Below are positions 47,155 to 55,393 of a DNA stretch of 64,000 nucleotides, piece after piece. Made by a program: the position numbers and the translations under genes. Source of the stretch: Luteolibacter sp. LG18 (lineage in GTDB: Bacteria > Verrucomicrobiota > Verrucomicrobiia > Verrucomicrobiales > Akkermansiaceae). The stretch spans positions 1,054,001 to 1,118,000 of the forward strand of contig NZ_AP024600.1 in the NCBI RefSeq assembly GCF_036322585.1, read 5' to 3'. How positions within the stretch are numbered: the first letter of the stretch is position 1; every line of letters starts with the position of its first letter. The notes beneath the pieces are model-generated. The model saw only the letters and a list, made by a program, of their open reading frames with translations, was not told where the DNA came from and searched no databases.

Positions 47155-48117
47155 TCACCGCGCGGTCTTGATCGCTTCCAGGCGCTTGTTGGTCCACGTG
47201 GCCTCGGCATCGAAGCCGTTCGCCAGGTAGAACCCCGCGAGTGCCTGATAGCGGGCGGCGGGATCGAAGCGGATCGCGTGGTGGAGTTTCCTCAGGCACA
47301 CCGGGCAGAGATGCATCGGCGTGGCATCCGCCTCGGCGAGGTGGTTCGCGCCGTTCAGGTTGCACTCGTAGGCGGTGCAATGCTGGAGGCCGAACATGTG
47401 GCCCATCTCATGGGTGAGCACCTTGGCGGCGCGGCCCAGCACGAGGGTTTCCGTCTTCGCTCCCACCGGTTCCCCGTCCCACGAAGGATGATAGCGGGCG
47501 AAGCTGAAGACCCCGACCCGACCGCTCAGCGAGGCCTGGCCGAAGACGAAGTTCCACGCGTCGTCTGGATAGAGATCCGTCATCGTCACCGCCAGCAGCG
47601 CGTAGGCATCGGCGGGAAGTTTCGGCGGCAGCCAGCCGAGGATGTCCACGCTCTTCCACTGGCGCTTGTGGGAGTAGGGATTCTCGCGCGAGGCCGCGGG
47701 GACATCCTGGTCGGAAACCACGGGCAGCAGCTCCACCGGCATGGGATGGAAATAGGCCGCGGTGTAGTCCTTCAGCTTCCCCAGGTCCGGAGCCACGCCT
47801 TTTTCGAAACCGCCGATGGGCAGGATGTAGAGCTTGCGGCGGGTGGTGTCCGGGAGGTTCGGGCGGGACGCGGTGTATTGATCGAAGGTCTGGCCGGACT
47901 CCTTGTGCTGGGCGAGCCAGTCGTTCGGGCCGGGTGGCTTCTTCGGTTGGAACCCGTCGTCCGCCGTGAAGGCGCGGCGCGTGGCGGCATCAAGGCTCTC
48001 CAACGATTTCGCGGGCAGCTCCCGCGCGGCGGACTTCGCCTTGATCGCCCACGCCCCCAGCCCGATCAACGCCACCACCAGCAGCGTCGGCAGGGGCGAG
48101 TCGGAGAATCCCTTCAT
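47155..48117 (-). CDS. Archaemetzincin-type zinc metalloprotease, membrane-anchored
   Basis: The 320-residue protein has an N-terminal TM (TLLVVALIGLGAWAI). The catalytic motif HEMGHMFGLQH (His236, Glu237, His240, His246) is followed by CTAYECNLNG and a CPVC pair about 18 residues on. This is the archaemetzincin pattern HExxHxxGxxH-C-x4-C...CxxC, with a structural second zinc site. The usual Met after the second Cys is Leu here. Such enzymes are aminopeptidase-like in vertebrates; the bacterial role is unknown. A TM anchor suggests periplasmic exposure. Confidence 0.85.
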   Translation of the reverse strand: MKGFSDSPLPTLLVVALIGLGAWAIKAKSAARELPAKSLESLDAATRRAFTADDGFQPKKPPGPNDWLAQHKESGQTFDQYTASRPNLPDTTRRKLYILPIGGFEKGVAPDLGKLKDYTAAYFHPMPVELLPVVSDQDVPAASRENPYSHKRQWKSVDILGWLPPKLPADAYALLAVTMTDLYPDDAWNFVFGQASLSGRVGVFSFARYHPSWDGEPVGAKTETLVLGRAAKVLTHEMGHMFGLQHCTAYECNLNGANHLAEADATPMHLCPVCLRKLHHAIRFDPAARYQALAGFYLANGFDAEATWTNKRLEAIKTAR

Positions 48118-48196
48118 GGGGAAGAACTACCCGACCACAACGAGAGGTCAACTATGGCTCGAACACTCCGAACCACCCGCCTTAGCATGGTCGGAG

Positions 48197-48649
48197 ATGT
48201 CGAGAAAAGGAATCAGGCCGGAGATCTGGCTACTCGTGGCGCTGGTGCTGCTGATCGGGCTCGCCGTGGCCGCCAAGTGGTGGTGGTGGCAAGTGCCGCC
48301 CGTGATCGCGATCACCGCGCCGGCGGGTCAGTTCACAAAAGTGGAGATGTGGGAGGAAGGTATCTCGGAAAGCGGCGAACCGAGATCCCTGGCCAACGGG
48401 CGGGCCGAATACCCGGCGGAGTATGGCCGCCACTTCGTCAAGGTGACCTTGGCGGACCAGCGCGCCTGCACATTCCTCTACGCCCACTCCGATGCGGGCG
48501 TGCGCCGCAAGGTGACGATCCATCTCGAACAACTCGCGAAGGACCGCTGCCGGGCACAGATCTGGTTCAATGGCTTCGGCCAGGGATCGGTCGAGTTCGA
48601 TCCCGCGTTGACCGCGGATCATCCGGTGATCCTACCGCCGCACCACTGA
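48197..48649 (+). CDS. Small membrane-anchored protein, paralogue of the next gene
   Basis: The 150-residue protein has one TM (PEIWLLVALVLLIGLAVAA) and an exported domain starting IAITAPAGQFTKVEM, with two Cys (RACTFLY, KDRCRAQ) that could form a disulfide. It shares TLADQRACT, DAGVRRKVTIHLEQLAKDRC and VEFDP with the next gene, so the two arose by tandem duplication. No family recognised. Confidence 0.7.
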   Translation: MSRKGIRPEIWLLVALVLLIGLAVAAKWWWWQVPPVIAITAPAGQFTKVEMWEEGISESGEPRSLANGRAEYPAEYGRHFVKVTLADQRACTFLYAHSDAGVRRKVTIHLEQLAKDRCRAQIWFNGFGQGSVEFDPALTADHPVILPPHH

Positions 48650-48703
48650 GTCCGCGATCAAAGCTGGAACAACCGCTCTCCCCCCTCATAGGCTCATCGG
48701 GAG

Positions 48704-49225
48704 ATGGCAGGGGGACGACTCAAGATCGTGGCATGGATGGCCGCGTCCATCGCGGTGGGGATGGTGATCGGCCCCATCGCGAAATATGTGTTTTGGCGGC
48801 AGGTGCCGGCCACGATCACCATCACCGCGCCACCGGGACAGTTTTCCAAAATCGAGATGGGCACGGAATACACCCGGACCTACACGGGAAATCAAATCAC
48901 CCAGCTTTACGGCCCTGCCAGGCCACTCGCCCACGGCTGGATGCAATACCCGGCGTCGTATGGAGTCTATTCCTTCCGGCTGACGTTGGCGGACGAGCGG
49001 GTCTGCACGATTTCCTACCCCCACTACGATGCGGGCGTGCGCCGCAAGGCGGTGATTCATCTGAAACAACTCGCGAAGGACCGCTGCCAGGTGGAAATCT
49101 GGCTCAATGAGGTCAAGCAGGGAACGGTTGAGTTCGATCCCTCGGATGCGGCCGATCATCGGGTGCCCCGAGATTACGAGCACTACGATATCCCCTCCGT
49201 GTTTCGCATGCCGTTCCTATTTTGA
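48704..49225 (+). CDS. Small membrane-anchored protein, tandem paralogue
   Basis: The 173-residue protein has an N-terminal TM (IVAWMAASIAVGMVIGPIA) and an exported domain TITITAPPGQFSKIEM...TLADERVCT...DAGVRRKAVIHLKQLAKDRC...VEFDP matching its upstream neighbour. It differs by a longer middle (TRTYTGNQITQLYG) and a longer C-terminus. A truncated family B repeat arm begins at the stop. Function unknown. Confidence 0.7.
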   Translation: MAGGRLKIVAWMAASIAVGMVIGPIAKYVFWRQVPATITITAPPGQFSKIEMGTEYTRTYTGNQITQLYGPARPLAHGWMQYPASYGVYSFRLTLADERVCTISYPHYDAGVRRKAVIHLKQLAKDRCQVEIWLNEVKQGTVEFDPSDAADHRVPRDYEHYDIPSVFRMPFLF

Positions 49226-49242
49226 AGAGACGGGACAGGAAT
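49223..49242. repeat. Truncated family B REP-like arm
   Basis: GAAGAGACGGGACAGGAAT matches the inner part of the right arm of family B elements but stops before the second half of the palindrome. It includes the stop codon of the preceding gene and looks like a decayed or recombined copy. Confidence 0.5.
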
Positions 49243-49271
49243 CCGACGGCATGGTATTCTCTCACGCTCCG

Positions 49272-49658
49272 ATGAAGGCCTACGCGTTGACCTTGTTTGC
49301 GATTGTCCTGACTCTCGTCGTGGGCGAACTCACCGGCTTGGTGGGAATCTTCTATCCGAAGGTGGTCAGGAATCAGCCGCTGGTGAACCCCGTGCGGGTG
49401 GCGTCCGTGGACGGAGACAAGTTCACCCTGGAAGACGGTCGGGTCTTCGAATGCATCACGGGAGATCTCGCCATGGTCGGTAATGAGATCGAAGTTCAAG
49501 CGGATTCCCCAAGAGAATACACCGTGGCGGTGGAAGTGAAACATTTCATCTGCCCCTGCTTTCAGGGGCTTATTCGAATTCCCCTCATTCCCCAAAAGAT
49601 CGACAGCTATTCGCGCCGCGTCGTCGCCGGAGCCAAAGTGGTCTCGGAGCGACCATAA
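49272..49658 (+). CDS. Hypothetical small membrane-anchored protein
   Basis: The 128-residue protein has one N-terminal TM (ALTLFAIVLTLVVGELTGLVGIF) and a soluble part including VASVDGDKFTLEDGRVFE and KHFICPCFQGLIRIPLIP, with a CPC motif. An alternative ATG at 49251 adds seven residues. No family is recognised. It follows the paralogue pair in the same direction. Confidence 0.6.
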   Translation: MKAYALTLFAIVLTLVVGELTGLVGIFYPKVVRNQPLVNPVRVASVDGDKFTLEDGRVFECITGDLAMVGNEIEVQADSPREYTVAVEVKHFICPCFQGLIRIPLIPQKIDSYSRRVVAGAKVVSERP

Positions 49659-49671
49659 CGCGGAGCGACCA

Positions 49672-49762
49672 AGGAGTAGGGACATTCCTGTCCCGTCTCT
49701 TCAATCTTTGCCAGCAAAGCTGGGTGGGTTTTTTAAAACGGGACAGAAATGTCCCTGCTCCC
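49672..49762. repeat. REP-like inverted doublet, family B, copy 3
   Basis: The arms AGGAGTAGGGACATTCCTGT... (49672-49695) and ...ACAGAAATGTCCCTGCTCC (49738-49761) each keep GGGACA/TGTCCC while the loop changes (TTCC, GAAA). The central hairpin is CCAGC-AAA-GCTGG. It lies between the convergent stops of the hypothetical gene and lysS. Confidence 0.8.
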
Positions 49763-49764
49763 AG

Positions 49765-51282
49765 TTAATCCTTCCGCTTCAGCAGCGGGAAGAGGATGGC
49801 ATCGCGGATGGAGGCGGCGCCGGTGAGCATCATCACGAGGCGGTCGATGCCGATGCCGATGCCACCCGCGGGCGGCATGCCGTGCTCGAGGGTCTCGATG
49901 AAATCGTAGTCGACCTTCTGCGTTTCCTCGCCGGACTGGTGCTCCAGGCGCTCGCGCTGGACGTCCGGGTCGTTGAGTTCGGAGTAGCCGGGGGAGATTT
50001 CCTGGCCGTTGATGATGAGCTCGTATACCTCCACGGTGCGGCCGCCGGGGCTGAGTTTCGCCAGTGGGACGAGTTCGCTGGAGACGCGGGTGACGAAGCA
50101 GGGGTCGAAGGTCTTTTCCTCCACCAGCTTCTCGAAGACCTGCTGGATCACCTCGTGGTCCGCCATGTCCGGCGAGATCTGCACGCCGAGGGTGTCGCAG
50201 CGCTCGCGACGCTCCTGAGCGGTGATGGTGAAGAAGTCGTCACCGGCGGCAGCGGCGATGAGGTCGTGGTAGTTCGCGCGCTTCCACGGACGGGCGAGGT
50301 TGATCGAGCGCACGACGTTGCCTTCCGGGTCCTTCTGGTCGATCTGGAGGCCGCCGCAGAACTTCTCGGCAAGCTGGCAGGTCATTTCCTCGACGAGATC
50401 CGCCATTTCCTCGAAGTCCGAGAAGGCCCAGTAGGCCTCCAGCATGGTGAACTCGGGGTTGTGGCGGCGGGAGATGCCCTCGTTGCGGAAGTTGCGGTTG
50501 AGTTCGAAGATCTTGGTGAAGCCGCCGACGAGCAGGCGCTTCAGGAACAGCTCCGGCGCGATGCGCAGGGTGAGCGGCATGCCGAGCGCGTTGTGGTGCG
50601 TCTCGAACGGGCGCGCGGCGGCGCCGCCGGACACGTCCTGGAGCATCGGGGTCTCGACCTCGAGGAAGCCGCGGGTCTGGAAGAAATTGCGGATCTCGGC
50701 GATGATCTGGAAGCGCTTGAGGAAGATGTCCGCGCTGTCCTGGTTCGCCATCAGGTCGAGGTGGCGCTTGCGGTAGATCGTCTCGCGGTCGGCCACGCCG
50801 TGCCACTTGTCCGGCATCGGGCGCAGGGACTTCGAAAGCACGGTGAAGGACTCGACCTTCACGGTCGGCTCGCCGGTGCGGGTGACGAAGGTTTCGCCCT
50901 CGATGCCGATCCAGTCGCCACGGTCGAGGCACTTCCAGATGGCGGCCTGTTCCTCGGAGAGGTTCTTGAGGCCGACGTGGCCCTGGATGCCGCCCTCGAT
51001 GTCGGCGAGCTGGAAGAACACGGACTTGCCCATGTCCCGGATGGCGGTGAGGCGGCCGGCGACGCGGACCTTCTGGCCGGTCCAGGTGTCGGGAGCGGCT
51101 TCCTCGCCCTCGACGGCGGGGGCCGGAGCGGCGGCGCGCAGGGCGGCCGGGGTGGAAGTGGTTTCGAAGCGGGCACCGAAGGCCTCGACGCCGAGTTCAC
51201 GCAGTTTCGCGAGCTTCTCCCGGCGGACGGCGATCAGTTCGGCTTCGGTGGAGTGCGTTGGGGTCGGGGCGGCTTCGCTCAT
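49765..51282 (-). CDS. lysS: Lysyl-tRNA synthetase, class II
   Basis: A 505-residue enzyme. The N-terminal OB-fold anticodon-binding domain (KVRVAGRLTAIRDMGKSVFF) is followed by class II motifs: motif 1 near FLEVETPMLQ, motif 2 FELNRNFRNEGISRRHNPEFT and motif 3 GIGIGIDRLVMMLTG. It charges tRNA-Lys. The start at 51282 (MSEAAPTPTHST) fits; about 35 residues around 45-70 are Ala/Pro-rich and poorly conserved. The upstream open frame runs through hairpin-rich DNA and is not coding. Confidence 0.97.
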   Translation of the reverse strand: MSEAAPTPTHSTEAELIAVRREKLAKLRELGVEAFGARFETTSTPAALRAAAPAPAVEGEEAAPDTWTGQKVRVAGRLTAIRDMGKSVFFQLADIEGGIQGHVGLKNLSEEQAAIWKCLDRGDWIGIEGETFVTRTGEPTVKVESFTVLSKSLRPMPDKWHGVADRETIYRKRHLDLMANQDSADIFLKRFQIIAEIRNFFQTRGFLEVETPMLQDVSGGAAARPFETHHNALGMPLTLRIAPELFLKRLLVGGFTKIFELNRNFRNEGISRRHNPEFTMLEAYWAFSDFEEMADLVEEMTCQLAEKFCGGLQIDQKDPEGNVVRSINLARPWKRANYHDLIAAAAGDDFFTITAQERRERCDTLGVQISPDMADHEVIQQVFEKLVEEKTFDPCFVTRVSSELVPLAKLSPGGRTVEVYELIINGQEISPGYSELNDPDVQRERLEHQSGEETQKVDYDFIETLEHGMPPAGGIGIGIDRLVMMLTGAASIRDAILFPLLKRKD

Positions 51283-51340
51283 GACGGCGAGGGGCTTAGG
51301 CCGAAGCGCGGGAAGAGTCCAGCCCCAAGGCACAACGGGA

Positions 51341-51547
51341 GTGGTGAGCCCCAACGGGGCGGGATGCGATAGCCCGGGGCACCGCCCCGGGTGATCAGGG
51401 AGCGAAAGAACGAGCCCTGAAAGGGCGGAACACTTTGGGGAAAGAGCCCTTTTGGATTCCGCTCCTTCTGGGCTCACCGCCAAACGCGCCTTTACCCGGG
51501 GCGTTGCCCCGGGCTGTCTCATGTTGCCCCTTCAGGGCTGGAAATAG
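51341..51547. repeat. GC-rich cluster of short hairpins upstream of lysS
   Basis: The gap 51283-51575 carries no gene. It holds a series of small hairpins: GCCCC-AAC-GGGGC, CCCGGGGC-ACC-GCCCCGGG, GCCCT-GAA-AGGGC, then CCCGGGGC-GTT-GCCCCGGG and GCCCC-TTC-AGGGC. The outer hairpins repeat in inverse order, so the whole is a degenerate large inverted repeat. Similar GCCCCGGG-type repeats are, from memory, common in this phylum. Confidence 0.65.
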
Positions 51548-51575
51548 GTGGCAGCTCAAAGCGGGAAAGAACCGA

Positions 51576-53297
51576 TCACTCCCGCCCCGCCTGGGCCCGG
51601 CGGCGGGCTTCCAGGATCGCGCGGCGGGTCACCAAGCCCACCAGTTTCGGGGATTCGCCGCGGTCGACGACCGGCAGGCGGCCGATGCCGTGGCGGATCA
51701 TGCGATCCGCGGCTTCGGACAGGAGTTCCTCCGGGTGGATCGTCACCGGTTTGGTGACCCCGGCTTCCAGCACGGTGCTGTGCGGAGCCACCTCCAACGC
51801 GGCGAACAGGTCGGCGCGGGTGATCACGCCGAGCAGAGTGCCATCGGCGTCCGTGATCGGGATCAGCCGGACATCGTGCCACGGCGATCCGGGGGTGCCG
51901 AGGCGCGCCGCGATCTCGGAAACCGTGTGCCGCGGGGCGGCGGTGAGCGGCTGGCGCTCCATCACCGCATCCACGTGCAGGGCGTGGAGGAAATCCGGCT
52001 CGTAGTCGCTGGGAATGCGCACGCCGCGGCGGGCGAGCTTTTCGGTCATGATCGTCTCCCGCATCAGCACGCGGGACACCAACACCGCCGCGCCGCAGCC
52101 GAGCAGCAGCGGCCCGAAGGCCCCCACCGCGTGAGTGGCCTCGTAGGCGAAGGCGACCGAGGCGAGGAACGCCCGCGAGGCCCCGGCGAAGGTCGCCGCC
52201 ATCCCGATCATCACCGCCAGCCCCACCGGAAACGTCTCGAACCCCGGCACGCCGTGCAGGGCATGGGCCGCCAGCGCGCCCAAAGCCCCGCCGATGGTCA
52301 TCAGGGGCGCGAGCGTGCCACCGGAGGTGCCGCTGCCGAGCGCCACCAGCCAGGAGAGGAACTTCAGCACCGCCAGGGTGGCGATCGCCTTGAGCGCCAT
52401 CTGGCCCTCCAGCAGCACCCGCAGGTTGTCATAGCCCACGCCGAGCGTGCGCGGATCGATCCAGCCGATCACCCCCACGAACACTCCGCCGATGGCCGGC
52501 CACCACATCCAGTGGAGCGGCAGTTTCTCGAACTCGTCCTCCAGCGCGTAAACCGCCTTGGTGATGCCCACCGCCAGCAGGCCGCAGACGCCGCCGATCA
52601 GGAAGGATCCAAAGGACAGCGGCACATCCGGTGCCTGGTCGAACGCCAGCGGGAACATCGGCAGCGGTTCGTGGAAGAACGACCGTAGCGCCATCGCCGT
52701 GCCCGTGGCCAGCGCCACCGGCAGGAAACTGCGGCCGCGGTATTCGAACAGCAGCAGCTCGATCGCCAGCAGCACCGCCGCCAGCGGAGTGCCGAAAATG
52801 GCGGTCATGCCCGCTGCCGCTCCGGCCGCCAGCAGGATTTTCCGCTGCACCGGGCTGCTCGGCAGCCATTGGCCGATCAGCGATCCGATCGCGCCACCGG
52901 TGGCGATGATCGGGCCTTCCGCGCCGAAGGGGCCACCGGTGCCGATCGAGACCGCGGCGGACAGCGGCTTGAAAATGGCCACCCGCGCTGGGATCCGGCT
53001 GTCGGCGGTGCCGATCGCCTGCATCGCCTCGGGAATCCCGTGGCCGCGGATCGCCGGGCTGCCCCAGCGCGCCATCACGCCGATGATCAGGCCGCCCACC
53101 ACCGGCACGGCGATCCCCCACGCGCCCCAGTGCGAGAAATCGGGCTTCGATTCCGCGGTCGAAAAGACGCCGTGGAAGGCGAGGTTGGTGCACAGCCGGA
53201 TCAGCGCGATCAGGCCAACGGCGGTGAGGGTGACGAGGCCGCCCAGCAGGACGGAGAGGAGCGGCACGCGGGCGCGGGACCAAGGCGACGGGGTCAT
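51576..53297 (-). CDS. ClC-family chloride channel/antiporter with C-terminal CBS pair
   Basis: The 573-residue protein has about 10-12 membrane helices with ClC filter motifs: GHGIPEAM (first), GPFGAEGPII (GxEGP) and GTSGGTLAPL in place of GxFxP. The C-terminus (about 430-570) has two CBS domains, VMERQPLTAAPRHTVSE and VTKPVTIHPEELLSEAADRM, which often bind nucleotides. It moves chloride or other anions, possibly with protons. Its start overlaps the stop of a MarR-type regulator by 4 bases, so both are one unit, probably regulated together. Confidence 0.9.
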   Translation of the reverse strand: MTPSPWSRARVPLLSVLLGGLVTLTAVGLIALIRLCTNLAFHGVFSTAESKPDFSHWGAWGIAVPVVGGLIIGVMARWGSPAIRGHGIPEAMQAIGTADSRIPARVAIFKPLSAAVSIGTGGPFGAEGPIIATGGAIGSLIGQWLPSSPVQRKILLAAGAAAGMTAIFGTPLAAVLLAIELLLFEYRGRSFLPVALATGTAMALRSFFHEPLPMFPLAFDQAPDVPLSFGSFLIGGVCGLLAVGITKAVYALEDEFEKLPLHWMWWPAIGGVFVGVIGWIDPRTLGVGYDNLRVLLEGQMALKAIATLAVLKFLSWLVALGSGTSGGTLAPLMTIGGALGALAAHALHGVPGFETFPVGLAVMIGMAATFAGASRAFLASVAFAYEATHAVGAFGPLLLGCGAAVLVSRVLMRETIMTEKLARRGVRIPSDYEPDFLHALHVDAVMERQPLTAAPRHTVSEIAARLGTPGSPWHDVRLIPITDADGTLLGVITRADLFAALEVAPHSTVLEAGVTKPVTIHPEELLSEAADRMIRHGIGRLPVVDRGESPKLVGLVTRRAILEARRRAQAGRE

Positions 53298-53713
53298 GAC
53301 GGATCGAGCGAGAACAGGAGGCTGATGATTTCCGGGCCGAGATGCTTCAGCTCCCGGCGGTGGACGAGAGTGAGGCGCTCAAGGCGGGCGGAGCCTTCGG
53401 CGGTGAGCTCCAGCACCATCGAGCGGCGGTCGCCGGGCGACGGGTGTTTCGAGAGCAACCCGGCGGCTTCGAGGCGCTGGACGAGCTCCACGGCGGTGTG
53501 GTGTTTCAGCTTCAGGCGCTCCGCCAGCACCCCCACCGTGGTGGAACCCGCGGCCCGGCCGCGGATCGCGAGCAGGGCCTGGTGCTGCTGCGGTTTCAGG
53601 CCTTCCGCCGCGGCGGCGCGTTCGCTAAAGTGGAGGAACCGACGCAGCGAGTAGCGGAAATCCGCCAGACGGGCGTAATCGGAATCGGTGAGAGGCACGG
53701 GGTCTCCGGACAT
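53294..53713 (-). CDS. MarR-family transcriptional regulator
   Basis: The 139-residue winged-helix protein shows KPQQHQALLAIRGRAAGSTT, VGVLAERLKLKHHTAVELVQ, the recognition helix, and the wing SPGDRRSMVLELTAEG. MarR dimers bind palindromes and are usually released by small ligands. A perfect 7-bp inverted repeat lies 14 bases before its ATG, in a good position for autoregulation. The gene overlaps the ClC gene (ATGA), so it probably controls that transporter. Confidence 0.9.
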   Translation of the reverse strand: MSGDPVPLTDSDYARLADFRYSLRRFLHFSERAAAAEGLKPQQHQALLAIRGRAAGSTTVGVLAERLKLKHHTAVELVQRLEAAGLLSKHPSPGDRRSMVLELTAEGSARLERLTLVHRRELKHLGPEIISLLFSLDPS

Positions 53714-53726
53714 GGCGGGGCGCTTT

Positions 53727-53745
53727 TATATCGCATTACGATATA
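53727..53745. promoter_or_regulatory. Candidate MarR operator over the marR-clc promoter
   Basis: TATATCG-CATTA-CGATATA is a perfect 7-bp inverted repeat in an otherwise GC-rich area, 14-32 bases upstream of the MarR start on the minus strand. On that strand GATATAAAAG resembles a -10 region, so binding would block transcription. Confidence 0.65.
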
Positions 53746-53771
53746 TGCAAGAGGGATTCTGCAGCACTGCC

Positions 53772-53849
53772 CAAGGAGTAGGGACATTCTTGTCCCGTTT
53801 TCCATGAGGAATGAAGAGAAGAACGGGACAGGAATGTCCCTGCTCCTTG
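53772..53849. repeat. REP-like inverted doublet, family B, copy 4 (short centre)
   Basis: The arms CAAGGAGTAGGGACATTCTT... and ...CCCTGCTCCTTG are inverted with GGGACA/TGTCCC cores. The centre is short (about 24 bases) and lacks the CCAGC hairpin seen in copies 1-3. It lies between the divergent marR and methyltransferase genes, so unlike the others it is upstream of starts. Confidence 0.78.
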
Positions 53850-53884
53850 TTGACGCCCCGCCTGCTCCTACGAAAGTCCCCGCC

Positions 53885-54667
53885 ATGGACACCCCGCGCG
53901 CACACGTTCCCCGCGATCATGGCACCACGGTTTTCTCCACCAAGGCGGACGATTACCAGACGGCGCGGCCCGGGTATCCGGCGGCGTGGTTCGACGCGCT
54001 GGCGGCGGAGGGCCTGCTGGCACGCAGCACGGTGGTGGCGGACATCGGTGCAGGCACCGGCCTGCTCACCGCCGGATTGCTCGACCACGGCGCGCAGGTC
54101 ACCGCCGTGGAGCCGAACGACGAAATGCGTGCCGCCTGCGACGCCCTGCTCGGTGGTCGCCCGGGCTACCGCGGCGTGGCGGGCACGGCCGAACACACGT
54201 CGCTGGCGGAGGCCTCGGTGGATCTGGTCACCGCGGCGCAGGCCTTCCATTGGTTCCAGATCGAGGAGGCGCGGCGCGAGTTCCTGCGCATCCTGAAACC
54301 GGGCGGGCAGGTGGCGTTGGTTTGGAACGACCGGCTTGGCGACGACCCGCTCCACCAGTCCCTGGTGGTCATCATGGAGGAAGCGGGCGGCGTGGCCCGG
54401 CAGGCCATGCTCTCCCAGGAAAACAAGGCCGGGGTGCCCGCGTTCTTCGGTGGCCCCTACCGGACCCTGGAGCACGCCCATGAACAACACCTGACCCGCG
54501 AGGGCCTGCGCGGCCTGCTGTTCTCCCGCTCCTACATGCCGCCCCGCGACAGCCCGGCGGGCGCGCGAGCGCTGGCGGAGATCGACCGGGTTTTCGACCT
54601 CCACGCGGAGGGCGACACGGTGCGCGTGCGCTACCGGACCGTTACGATGCTGGGACGGCCGGCTTGA
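53885..54667 (+). CDS. Class I SAM-dependent methyltransferase (Methyltransf_11 type)
   Basis: The 260-residue protein has SAM motif I VVADIGAGTGLLT (about 49-61), motif II VTAVEPND, and QAFHWFQIEEARREFLRIL followed by KPGGQVALVWND, which match small-molecule methyltransferases of the 'HWF' subgroup. The substrate is unknown. The ATG at 53885 was chosen because upstream sequence is a family B repeat. Divergent from marR. Confidence 0.85.
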   Translation: MDTPRAHVPRDHGTTVFSTKADDYQTARPGYPAAWFDALAAEGLLARSTVVADIGAGTGLLTAGLLDHGAQVTAVEPNDEMRAACDALLGGRPGYRGVAGTAEHTSLAEASVDLVTAAQAFHWFQIEEARREFLRILKPGGQVALVWNDRLGDDPLHQSLVVIMEEAGGVARQAMLSQENKAGVPAFFGGPYRTLEHAHEQHLTREGLRGLLFSRSYMPPRDSPAGARALAEIDRVFDLHAEGDTVRVRYRTVTMLGRPA

Positions 54668-54670
54668 CTG

Positions 54671-54805
54671 GGAGTGGCGGCTTTCGAGCCGCCATTTTGG
54701 GAAACGACGCTCCTCCGCTTCGCAACCATCGGTATCCGGAAGGACCCGACCGTTGCCCGGCCATGGAAGTCATTGGATGCATGGCGGATCGAAATCCGCC
54801 ACTCC
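54671..54805. repeat. REP-like inverted doublet, family D (GGAG-TGGCGG)
   Basis: The left unit (54671-54694) is GGAG followed by TGGCGGCT-TTCG-AGCCGCCA. The right unit on the minus strand (54805-54782) is GGAG followed by TGGCGGAT-TTCG-ATCCGCCA. The one difference is a paired C-G to A-T exchange inside the 8-bp stem. The spacer of 87 bases shows nothing else. It sits between convergent stops. Confidence 0.8.
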
Positions 54806-54813
54806 TTGGCTTC

Positions 54814-55326
54814 TCAGAAATCGTCCTCGTCCCCCGGCACCGGCGGGATCACGTCCTCGCGCATCAGCAGGCGCTCGAGGTCGAGGTCATCGAGGAGGTC
54901 TTCCGGCGTGCGGACGACGATCTGGGTGTAGGGCGTCAGCCGGTCCAGCTCCGCCACCGCGCAGTGGACCATGGAGGAAACAATGTCCGGATCGTATTTC
55001 TCGCGCTCGAAGAGGTTGGTGATGCGGAAGACGAGCTTCTCGCGGTCGAGGTCGAACTCGAACCCGCCGAGCGTGAGCTGCTTGTTGGCGCGGGCCAGCA
55101 GTTCCAGCACCGCTTGGAGGTGCTCCTCGGACGGGGCCAGCGGGCCTTCCGCGACCACCACCAGGGCATTGAGCTGCGGGTAGGCCTGGGCGTGGAGCTC
55201 GACGCGGGTGTGGTGGGCGTCGAACACCGAGCGGAGGACATCACGGCCTTCAACCAGCTCGCAGTGCCAGCCATTGCGGCCGAAGGTGTCTTCCACGGAT
55301 TGGATCTGGAGGGAGGGCGGTCGCAT
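54814..55326 (-). CDS. YbjN-like (TY3S chaperone-fold) protein
   Basis: The 170-residue acidic cytosolic protein has segments LQAVLELLARANKQLTLGGF and DPDIVSSMVHCAVAELDRL, matching the alpha-beta pattern of YbjN domains (a type III secretion chaperone-like fold). The tail is very acidic (PPVPGDEDDF). Function of such proteins is poorly known. The assignment is from pattern only. Confidence 0.6.
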   Translation of the reverse strand: MRPPSLQIQSVEDTFGRNGWHCELVEGRDVLRSVFDAHHTRVELHAQAYPQLNALVVVAEGPLAPSEEHLQAVLELLARANKQLTLGGFEFDLDREKLVFRITNLFEREKYDPDIVSSMVHCAVAELDRLTPYTQIVVRTPEDLLDDLDLERLLMREDVIPPVPGDEDDF

Positions 55327-55393
55327 GCGGGGAGACGAAAGAAACCCGCCCGAAGAATCAAGTGAATCAGGTCGGCGGGCCCGCCCGGACGTC

